Below are positions 35,493-42,783 of a stretch of 64,000 bases of DNA, piece by piece. The position numbers and the translations under genes were made by a program. Within the stretch, counting starts at the first letter, position 1. Every line of letters begins with the position of its first letter. Below the pieces are notes generated by a model. That model searched no databases and was not told the DNA's origin. It worked only from the letters and a program-made list of their open reading frames with translations. The DNA comes from Devosia sp. (lineage in GTDB: Bacteria; Pseudomonadota; Alphaproteobacteria; Rhizobiales; Devosiaceae), in assembly GCA_015234425.1 (NCBI GenBank), contig JADGNE010000046.1:62001-126000 (forward strand), read 5' to 3'.

Positions 35493-36143
35493 ATGCAGGT
35501 CGAGATCATCCGCATGCCGGCGGATCCAAAACGACAGCGCTTGCTTGAAGAGAATTTTCGCCTGCGTCATCAGGTCCGAATTGACCAAGAGGGCTGGCAG
35601 GCGGCCAATATGCCGGACGGGCAGGTAGTCGACGAGTTCGACGCACCAGGCTCAGTTCATATCCTCATTATCGAGGGGGGCGAAATGGTGGGAGGATCCC
35701 GCCTCACTCCCCTTGATCGACCTAACTTGCTGCAGACAGCCTATTCCGGGCTTGTGCAAGGAGAATTCCCCGACCATCCTTCGCTTGGGGCCGATTGGAC
35801 ACATTACTACGTGCTTCCTAATCGACGTGAAGGTGGCCGGCGCACTCCGGAGTCTGCAGCCCTTTTCTCTGCGGTGATGGAGCATGCCCTCGATGAAGGG
35901 TATCGCTTCCTCACCTTTGTCGTGCCCCTGGCGTTCATCGAATGCTGCGCGTCAGTGGGCTGGCGAATAACCCCGCTCGGCGCGCCGCTGATGCTGGGCG
36001 GGCGCCCCAGCGTGGCAGCCTGGATCGCTGTTAACGAAACCGCCCTCTTCAATGCGCGCCTGGCTGGCGGGGTGGTGGATGAGCCCGCCCCCTCCGGCGC
36101 CTGGGGGCCTGATAGCGTCCCACCCTCCCGCTTCATTCATTAG
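35493..36143 (+). CDS. LuxI-family acyl-homoserine-lactone synthase, divergent
   Basis: A 216-residue autoinducer synthase-like protein. LuxI-type positions that match are R25 in FRLRHQVR, W35 in EGW, D47 and D50 in VVDEFD, and R70 in GGSRLTP. Several usually invariant residues differ: F29 is Arg, the E44 position is not Glu, and the E101/R104 pair is Asp and His in DWTHYY. The overall domain and adjacency to a LuxR gene support the family, but the acyl donor or even the product may be unusual. The glycosyltransferase gene starts 11 bases after the stop. Confidence 0.82.
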   Translation: MQVEIIRMPADPKRQRLLEENFRLRHQVRIDQEGWQAANMPDGQVVDEFDAPGSVHILIIEGGEMVGGSRLTPLDRPNLLQTAYSGLVQGEFPDHPSLGADWTHYYVLPNRREGGRRTPESAALFSAVMEHALDEGYRFLTFVVPLAFIECCASVGWRITPLGAPLMLGGRPSVAAWIAVNETALFNARLAGGVVDEPAPSGAWGPDSVPPSRFIH

Positions 36144-36154
36144 CTGCAACAGCG

Positions 36155-38002
36155 ATGGTCTCGGCGTCTCGGCTTATGCAGGCGATCATGGGACCCGACG
36201 GGAATGAAGAAGAGGCGCGCCGCCTTTTGCGCGCGGCCGAGGCCTCGGGCGCGGATGCCCTGTTCCATATGGCGGTCGAGCGCGGTCTTGGCATGGATGT
36301 GGTCCTGCGCCGCGCCGCCCATTTTCTCGGCTTTGCCTATTTCGATGTGATCGCCGACACCGGCGAGGCACTCTCGCCGGCCCGTCCTGAACTGCTCGCC
36401 GATATCCGTGTGGTCCGGGTGAAAACCATTGACCGCATGGTGACCTACGCCGCGCCAGACTTTGCCGGGCTTCTCAACCTCCACGCCGCCGCCCTTGCCG
36501 ACGAAACCCTGTTCCGGCGCGTCTGTATCGTGCCCCATGCGGCCATGAAGCAATATCTGGCTCGCGCCGCTTCCGAGGTGCTGATCACCGGCGCGCGCCA
36601 GAACCTGACTGTCAAATGGCCCCACGCGGTGGCCGGGCTCGAACTCGGCAAGCCCATTCGGTATGGCTTCGCGCTCGCCCTGCTGGGGCTGGTGGCCGGT
36701 CTGCTTGCCTTGCCCTTTATTGACGCCGCCTGGCCTCTGGCGCTGTGGATGCCCGTCATGCTGCTGCCAACGCTGCTGCGGCTGGCGGCACTGATGATGC
36801 CCGATCCGGTGCCCCAGCCCGGCACCGCGCCCGATGAGCATCCGTCCGACATGCCCATCTATTCGGTGCTCGTGCCGCTGCGCGACGAGGCCGACATGGT
36901 CAATCAGCTTTGTCTTGCCCTCAATCGTATCGACTACCCCGCCCACAGGCTCGACATCATCTTTGTCGTCGAAGCCCGCTCCCCGGAAACCTTGGCGGCC
37001 GTCAGCCAGAACCTCGACAATCCGCGCTTCTGCCTGCTCGAGGTCCCCCATGCCCTGCCGCTGACCAAGCCTAAGGCGCTCGACTTCGCCCTGCCGTTCT
37101 GTCGCGGGGAGTTTGTCGTCGTCTTCGATGCCGAGGATCGGCCTGAGCCGGACCAGCTGCGCCGCGTGCTGCGCCATTTTCGTCGCGCCCCGAACCTGCA
37201 CTGCATCCAGGCGCGGCTTGTGATCGCCAATGGACGAAAGGGCGTCTTCCCGGCGCTCTTTGCTGGCGAATACGCCGGATTGTTCTCGGTGTTCCTGCCG
37301 GCGCTCGCCCGCTGGGGCGTGGTCATGCCGCTCGGCGGCACCTCCAACCATTTTCGCCTCTCGAGCCTGCGCGCCATCGGTGGCTGGGACGCCTATAATG
37401 TTACCGAGGATGCCGATCTCGGCGTGCGCCTGGCGCGGCGTCGCCTCGCCTGCGGCACCAGCACGGCGGTGACCTGGGAAGATGCGCCGGAAACCTTTCC
37501 GACCTGGGTCGGTCAACGGGCGCGCTGGATGAAGGGCTGGATGCAGACCTTTCTCGTCCACAACCGTCATCCGCGCGAATTGCTCGGCGATCTGGGCTGG
37601 CGGCGCCTCGTGGCATTCGAGCTGATCGTCATCAGCATGGTGCTCGGCCCGCTCCTGCACACCGGCTTTTTGATCCTTGCCATGGTGCAGCTGGCTTATG
37701 GCGGTCTGGTGCTGCCGCGCATCGGCCTTTGGGCGCTGTGCTGCGTCGGCGTCATGGCCCTCGGCTATTGCGTGGCCATCGCGACAGCCATTGTCGGACT
37801 GCGGCGCACCCGCCAGACTGAACTGGTCGCGGCGCAATTTCTGTTGCCGGTCTATTGGCTGCTGATCGCCTGGGCGACCCTGCGGGCCCTGCGCGACCTT
37901 GTCTTCCGGCCCTTCCACTGGATCAAGACCCGCCACAGCCCCGCGACGGTTGCTGCGCCACCTCCGCAACTCTCCGCGCCAGAAAGCACTGTCCGCCCTT
38001 GA
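36155..38002 (+). CDS. Cellulose-synthase-like family 2 glycosyltransferase with N-terminal GspE_N-like domain
   Basis: A 615-residue membrane glycosyltransferase. Residues about 30-150 resemble the GspE/PulE N-terminal domain also seen in NfrB-type enzymes. Membrane helices follow at about 170-215. The GT2 domain has PIYSVLVPLRDEADM, VVVFDAEDRPEP (nucleotide-sugar Asp residues), the acceptor motif TEDADLG and the processivity motif QRARW. C-terminal helices complete a synthase-like channel. It probably makes or exports a polysaccharide. Placement 11 bases after luxI suggests quorum-controlled expression. The sugar is unknown. The ATG lacks a strong ribosome-binding site. Confidence 0.85.
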   Translation: MVSASRLMQAIMGPDGNEEEARRLLRAAEASGADALFHMAVERGLGMDVVLRRAAHFLGFAYFDVIADTGEALSPARPELLADIRVVRVKTIDRMVTYAAPDFAGLLNLHAAALADETLFRRVCIVPHAAMKQYLARAASEVLITGARQNLTVKWPHAVAGLELGKPIRYGFALALLGLVAGLLALPFIDAAWPLALWMPVMLLPTLLRLAALMMPDPVPQPGTAPDEHPSDMPIYSVLVPLRDEADMVNQLCLALNRIDYPAHRLDIIFVVEARSPETLAAVSQNLDNPRFCLLEVPHALPLTKPKALDFALPFCRGEFVVVFDAEDRPEPDQLRRVLRHFRRAPNLHCIQARLVIANGRKGVFPALFAGEYAGLFSVFLPALARWGVVMPLGGTSNHFRLSSLRAIGGWDAYNVTEDADLGVRLARRRLACGTSTAVTWEDAPETFPTWVGQRARWMKGWMQTFLVHNRHPRELLGDLGWRRLVAFELIVISMVLGPLLHTGFLILAMVQLAYGGLVLPRIGLWALCCVGVMALGYCVAIATAIVGLRRTRQTELVAAQFLLPVYWLLIAWATLRALRDLVFRPFHWIKTRHSPATVAAPPPQLSAPESTVRP

Positions 38003-38046
38003 AAAGACATGACCATCTGTAGTTTCTGGGAGGCAGGAGGCCAAGC

Positions 38047-38559
38047 ATGCGACGTTTCTTAGCCGGCATCGGGGGGCTCGGGCTTGCGGTCACGCTGAGC
38101 CAGTTTCCCGAATATGCCCAGCAATACACCCAGCGCCTGGGCGGCGCGGTCGATGAATTGCGCATCGTCACCGAGGAATTCGACCAGGCGGCGATGGCGG
38201 GTGGCCTCGACCGGCAGACGGCGCTGGCGCGCTACAACGCCTCGAACGACGAATTCCTCGCCGGGCGCGGCAGCTCGATGACCGCCACCTTCCAGCGCTA
38301 TGACATGCTGCGCACAACTCTCGAGCGCATCGAGAACGCCGGTCCGGTGGAGCGGCTGCAGGCGCTGCCGGCCTATCTCGACACCGACATCGGCCGCCGT
38401 ACGCTCGAGAATTACAAGCCAGCCGTTCCCGTCACCATGGAGGGCATTCTCTATGCCGGTGGCGGCTTTGTCCTGGGCTATCTGGTGCTGTCCGGCCTCG
38501 TGCGCTTCTTCATGCTGCCGTTCCAGCGGCGGCGCTACGCCTACCCGCGACGTTCATAG
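38047..38559 (+). CDS. DUF2937 family membrane protein
   Basis: A 170-residue protein with an N-terminal hydrophobic segment ([24 protein letters not shown]), a helical periplasmic middle rich in Arg and Glu ([17 protein letters not shown]), and a C-terminal transmembrane helix ([24 protein letters not shown]) followed by basic residues. This is the DUF2937 layout. The function is unknown. A strong GGAGG precedes the ATG. It follows the glycosyltransferase by 44 bases and may be part of the same transcript. Confidence 0.82.
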   Translation: MRRFLAGIGGLGLAVTLSQFPEYAQQYTQRLGGAVDELRIVTEEFDQAAMAGGLDRQTALARYNASNDEFLAGRGSSMTATFQRYDMLRTTLERIENAGPVERLQALPAYLDTDIGRRTLENYKPAVPVTMEGILYAGGGFVLGYLVLSGLVRFFMLPFQRRRYAYPRRS

Positions 38560-38560
38560 G

Positions 38561-38580
38561 ATATAAACATTTCTTTATAT
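38561..38580 (+). promoter_or_regulatory. Palindromic operator upstream of ahcY, SahR-like
   Basis: ATATAAA-CATTTC-TTTATAT is a perfect 7-base inverted repeat lying just upstream of the predicted -35 element of ahcY. ArsR-family SahR proteins sense S-adenosylhomocysteine and bind AT-rich palindromes before methionine-cycle genes in Proteobacteria. The assignment is inference. Confidence 0.5.
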
Positions 38581-38586
38581 GCCATG

Positions 38587-38615
38587 TTGATCGCGACGGG
38601 CCGCTTGCGTATAGG
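38587..38615 (+). promoter_or_regulatory. Predicted sigma-70 promoter of ahcY
   Basis: TTGATC and TATAGG are separated by 17 bases, 34 bases before the start codon and immediately downstream of the AT-rich palindrome. Confidence 0.55.
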
Positions 38616-38648
38616 AAAGGCAACGAAGAAACCCTCCGGAGCAGACCC

Positions 38649-40052
38649 ATGACCAGCAGCCCGACCGATTATGCGGTCCGAGACATTTCCCTCGCCGAAT
38701 TTGGCCGCAAGGAAATCCAGATCGCCGAAATCGAAATGCCCGGCCTGATGGCAATCCGCGAAGAATACGCCGCCGCCCAGCCGCTCAAGGGCGCGCGCAT
38801 CGCCGGCTCGTTGCACATGACCATCCAGACCGCCGTTCTCATCGAGACGCTGGTGGCCCTGGGCGCCGAAGTGCGCTGGGTCAGCTGCAACATCTTCTCG
38901 ACCCAGGATCACGCTGCCGCTGCCATCGCTGCCGCCGGTGTCCCGGTGTTCGCCCACAAGGGCGAGACGCTGGAAGAATATTGGGAATTTACCGACCGCA
39001 TGATGGACTGGGGCAATGGCCTCACCCCCAACATGATCCTCGATGATGGCGGCGACGCCACCATGTACATCCTCAACGGCGCCAAGGCCGAAAAGGACAT
39101 CTCCGTTCTGGCCAAGCCGGGCAATGAAGAAGAAGAAATCTTCTTTGCCACGATCAAACGTCGTCTGGAAAAGAGCCCCGGCTTCTTCACCGCCATCCGC
39201 GATGCGATCCGCGGCGTTTCGGAAGAAACCACCACGGGCGTGATGCGCCTCTATCAGCTGCACGCCAAGGGCGAGCTGCCGTTCCCGGCGATCAACGTCA
39301 ATGACTCGGTCACCAAGTCCAAGTTCGACAACAAGTACGGCACCCGTGAATCGCTCGTCGACGCCATCCGTCGCGGCACCGACGTGATGCTGGCCGGCAA
39401 GGTCGCCATCGTCTGCGGCTTTGGCGATGTGGGCAAGGGTTCGGCTGAATCCCTGCGTGGCGCCGGCGCCCGCGTGCTGGTCACCGAAGTCGATCCGATC
39501 TGCGCGCTTCAGGCCGCCATGGAAGGCTTTGAGGTCGTCACCCTCGAGGACGCCGCGCATCGCGCCGACATCGTCGTTACCGCCACCGGCAATCGTGACG
39601 TGCTGATGGTCGATGACATGCGCAATCTCAAGGACATGGCCATCGTCTGCAACATCGGTCATTTCGACAATGAGATCGACGTGCTGGGTCTGCGCAATTT
39701 CAAGTGGACCAACATCAAGCCGCAGGTCGACATGATCGAGCAGCCAAATGGCAAGCGCCTGATCCTGCTTTCCGAAGGGCGCCTCGTGAACCTTGGCAAT
39801 GCCACCGGCCACCCGAGCTTTGTGATGTCGGCATCCTTTGCCAACCAGACGCTGGCCCAGATCGAACTCTGGACCAAGGGCGAAAGCCTCGAAAAGAAGG
39901 TCCATGTTCTGCCCAAGCACCTCGACGAAAAGGTCGCCGAACTGCATCTGGCCAAGCTGGGCGCCAAGCTCACCAAGCTGACCAAGACCCAGGCCGACTA
40001 CATCGGCGTGCCGCAGAACGGCCCGTTCAAGTCTGGCGAATATCGCTACTGA
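38649..40052 (+). CDS. ahcY: Adenosylhomocysteinase (S-adenosylhomocysteine hydrolase)
   Basis: A 467-residue tetrameric NAD+-dependent enzyme that splits S-adenosylhomocysteine into adenosine and homocysteine, keeping methylation active. It shows [16 protein letters not shown] near residue 55, [35 protein letters not shown], the NAD loop [16 protein letters not shown], and the C-terminal ending [10 protein letters not shown]. The internal insertion typical of the long bacterial form is present. CcrM-type DNA methylation would raise demand for this step. A good promoter, an upstream palindrome and a terminator frame the gene as a single unit. Confidence 0.97.
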   Translation: MTSSPTDYAVRDISLAEFGRKEIQIAEIEMPGLMAIREEYAAAQPLKGARIAGSLHMTIQTAVLIETLVALGAEVRWVSCNIFSTQDHAAAAIAAAGVPVFAHKGETLEEYWEFTDRMMDWGNGLTPNMILDDGGDATMYILNGAKAEKDISVLAKPGNEEEEIFFATIKRRLEKSPGFFTAIRDAIRGVSEETTTGVMRLYQLHAKGELPFPAINVNDSVTKSKFDNKYGTRESLVDAIRRGTDVMLAGKVAIVCGFGDVGKGSAESLRGAGARVLVTEVDPICALQAAMEGFEVVTLEDAAHRADIVVTATGNRDVLMVDDMRNLKDMAIVCNIGHFDNEIDVLGLRNFKWTNIKPQVDMIEQPNGKRLILLSEGRLVNLGNATGHPSFVMSASFANQTLAQIELWTKGESLEKKVHVLPKHLDEKVAELHLAKLGAKLTKLTKTQADYIGVPQNGPFKSGEYRY

Positions 40053-40075
40053 TCTCTCAGGGATCAATTCCTCCC

Positions 40076-40112
40076 AAATGGGCTGTGTCGAAAGGCGCAG
40101 CCCATTTTTTAT
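40076..40112 (+). terminator. Intrinsic terminator of ahcY
   Basis: The stem AATGGGCTG/CAGCCCATT, extended by TG/CG pairs, is followed directly by TTTTT. The rest of the 314-base gap to the next gene shows only a 43-codon frame of doubtful value. Confidence 0.8.
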
Positions 40113-40366
40113 GCAGAGGTATGCGTGTGCCGCATATGTCGCATCCCTTTGATCGGTAAAGCGTTTATCGAAGTTTTTACTGTACCCCTCCCATAAGCGC
40201 TGACGGATGCGGTTGGACGGCCGAATCCAGGTGCGGGGGCACTAGTAATGGCTGATCAGCCTGCGTCGGCCTTTGCCAATGCGGCGTCGTCCGAATGGTC
40301 CCTCCCCGATTTGCCGCATTCCTGCGGCCCACCAATCACCACACCAGAAGGTGTGAAGGGGACAGA

Positions 40367-42406
40367 ATGTTTAACTTAAAGATTTCCAGCAGGATTTATC
40401 TGCTCGTGGGCCTGATGGTCCTGGCGCTCGCCGTCACCGCTTGGATCGGCGTGCACCAGGTCAACACCACCCGGGACGAATTGCGCGGTGTCGAACTGCA
40501 GGCCATTACCGAGGCTGCAGCGTCGATCGTCAACGGGCAGTATGAGCGGTTCGAGCGCGGCGAACAGACCGAAGCCGAGGCGCGCCAGAATGCGCTCGCA
40601 GCGCTGCAGGACCTGCGCTATCGCGGCAATGAATACATGTTCGTCAACGATCTCACCGGCATCGTGCTGATGCATGGCACCCAGCCGGACCTGATCGGCA
40701 TGGACCAGGCCAATATGGCTGACCCGACTGGCAAGAAGTTCGTCGCCAGCATGATCGAGATCGCCAAGGCCCATGGTGCAGGCTTCGACGAATATCGCTG
40801 GACGCGAGCCGGTGGGACCGAGGCCATCGAGAAGCGCGCCTATGTAACGCTGTTCGAGCCCTGGGGCTGGGTGCTGGGCACCGGCGTCTATATCGACGAC
40901 CTGCGCAATGCCGCCCGTGACAGCATGATCCAGATGGCCGGCCTCGCCCTGGTCATTGCCCTCATCGTTTCCGGCGTCGCCTTCCTCATCGCCCGAACCA
41001 TCACTGCCCCGATCGGTCGCCTGACCGGCCTGATGGGCAAGGTGGCCGAGGGGCAGTTCGACGTTGCCGTCAGCGATGTCGGCCGCAAGGACGAAGTGGG
41101 CGCCATGGCGCGCGCGGTGGAAGTGTTCCGCGAAAACGGCCTCAAGGTCGCCCAGATGACTGAGGCGGAAGCCGCCCGTATCATCGCCGACCAGGAAGCG
41201 CGCCAGGATATGATGGCAGCGCTCCAGCAGGCCTTCGGCCAGGTCGTCGATGCGGCTGTCGATGGTGATTTCTCGCGCCGCGTCTCGGCCGAGTTCCCCG
41301 ACGCCGAACTCAACGCCCTGGCCAAGTCGGTCAACAATCTCGTCGAGAGCGTTGATCGCGGAATCTCCGAGACCCAGGAAGTACTTGGTGCGCTTGCCAA
41401 CACCGATCTGACCCGGCGCATGGAAGGCGATTATCGCGGTGCCTTTGGTCGTCTGCAGGACGACACCAATGCGGTGGCCGACAAGCTGACCGAGATCGTC
41501 ACGCAGCTGCGCGGCACCTCAGGTGCGCTGAAGTCGGCAACCCGCGAAATCCTCTCGGGCGCCAATGACCTGTCCGAACGCACCACGCGTCAGGCGGCAA
41601 CCATCGAGGAAACCTCCGCTTCGATGGAACAGCTGGCCCAGACAGTTGGCGAGAATGCCCGCAAGGCCGCTGATGCCAACGACAAGGCCCAGGCCGTGTC
41701 TCGCTCGGCCGAAGAGGGCGGCGAAGTCATGGCCCAGGCCAACAAAGCCATGGAGCGCATCACCGATAGCTCGGCGAAAATCTCCAACATCATCGGCATG
41801 ATCGACGACATCGCCTTCCAGACAAATCTTCTGGCGCTCAACGCCTCGGTGGAAGCGGCGCGCGCCGGTGAAGCCGGCAAGGGCTTTGCCGTGGTTGCCG
41901 TGGAAGTGCGTCGTCTCGCCCAGTCCTCGGCGGAAGCCTCTTCCGAGATCAAGGGCCTCATCGAGCAGAGCGTGCGCGAAGTGGATTCGGGCTCCAAGCT
42001 TGTCGCCTCGGCGGCCGGCAAGCTGTCCAACATGCTGGACTCGCTGCGTGCCAACACCAGCCTTCTCGATGAAATCGCCCGCGCCAGCCGCGAACAGGCC
42101 TCGTCCATAGACGAAGTCAACACGGCGGTGCGCCAGATGGACGAGATGACCCAGCACAATGCGGCCCTCGTCGAGGAGGTCAACGCCTCCATCGAGCAGA
42201 CCGAGGCCCAGGCCAGCGAACTTGATCTCGTCGTCGACGTGTTCACGCTCGACGCCAGCGGGGCCGCCCGCATGGAAGTTGCCGCCAAGCCAGCGCCGGC
42301 CAAAAAGCCCGGTCCGGTGCGCGCTATCCAGCAGAAGGCCAAGGCCGCAGCCGCCTACCTCACCCAGGGCAATGCAGCGATCAAGCAGGACTGGTCCGAG
42401 TTCTGA
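40367..42406 (+). CDS. Methyl-accepting chemotaxis protein with periplasmic Cache domain
   Basis: A 679-residue chemoreceptor. The first membrane helix lies at about 10-28 (YLLVGLMVLALAVTAWIGV). An sCache-type sensor follows (YRGNEYMFVNDLTGIVLMHG and GWVLGTGVYIDDL), then a second helix (LALVIALIVSGVAFLIA), HAMP, and a linker containing a second HAMP-like segment. The signalling hairpin is IDDIAFQTNLLALNASVEAARAGEAGKGFAVVAVEVR. The chain ends DWSEF, which fits the aromatic-xx-aromatic CheR/CheB tether. Two-carbon or three-carbon acids are typical sCache ligands, but the ligand here is unknown. AAGGGGAC precedes the ATG. Confidence 0.93.
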   Translation: MFNLKISSRIYLLVGLMVLALAVTAWIGVHQVNTTRDELRGVELQAITEAAASIVNGQYERFERGEQTEAEARQNALAALQDLRYRGNEYMFVNDLTGIVLMHGTQPDLIGMDQANMADPTGKKFVASMIEIAKAHGAGFDEYRWTRAGGTEAIEKRAYVTLFEPWGWVLGTGVYIDDLRNAARDSMIQMAGLALVIALIVSGVAFLIARTITAPIGRLTGLMGKVAEGQFDVAVSDVGRKDEVGAMARAVEVFRENGLKVAQMTEAEAARIIADQEARQDMMAALQQAFGQVVDAAVDGDFSRRVSAEFPDAELNALAKSVNNLVESVDRGISETQEVLGALANTDLTRRMEGDYRGAFGRLQDDTNAVADKLTEIVTQLRGTSGALKSATREILSGANDLSERTTRQAATIEETSASMEQLAQTVGENARKAADANDKAQAVSRSAEEGGEVMAQANKAMERITDSSAKISNIIGMIDDIAFQTNLLALNASVEAARAGEAGKGFAVVAVEVRRLAQSSAEASSEIKGLIEQSVREVDSGSKLVASAAGKLSNMLDSLRANTSLLDEIARASREQASSIDEVNTAVRQMDEMTQHNAALVEEVNASIEQTEAQASELDLVVDVFTLDASGAARMEVAAKPAPAKKPGPVRAIQQKAKAAAAYLTQGNAAIKQDWSEF

Positions 42407-42434
42407 TCGAGATCACGTCTTTCGGCATGATCAT

Positions 42435-42466
42435 GCCCCTTCCCCAGCCGGGGGAGGGGCTTTTTT
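42435..42466 (+). terminator. Intrinsic terminator of the chemoreceptor gene
   Basis: GCCCCTTCCCC pairs with GGGGAGGGGC across a short loop and is followed by TTTTTT. The remaining gap to divL, about 315 bases, shows no gene and only a lone TTAAC half-site near 42567. Confidence 0.85.
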
Positions 42467-42783
42467 GTCCCCGGACAGTGCGCCCGATCGTTCAATCTTC
42501 GGGCGGCAATGGTGCGCCGGCGTTCGCGCGAAGTGTTTCTGCTTCGTTCCCGGTCAAGGCATTCATTAACACTTTGCCCGCAAAGCACAGCCAAAAGCAC
42601 TCTTTTGCACGATTCATCGCGAAGCTATGTTGAGACGATTCGGAAGCGTAGGGGACACGTTACCGGTTCGGGGGCAGTTCGAGTTCCTTGTGCGGAACTC
42701 TGTGTGATGCCGCCTTTTGAGTGCACGCGTACCGACCTGTCGGGTCGGACTTGCAGCGCAACAACAAGTAGCGAGGGCTGTCT

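Noticed and set aside
40248..40379. 43-codon frame before the chemoreceptor, overlapping its start
   Set aside because: A GGGGG lies upstream, but there is no recognisable protein character and nothing shows translation. At most it is a leader peptide.
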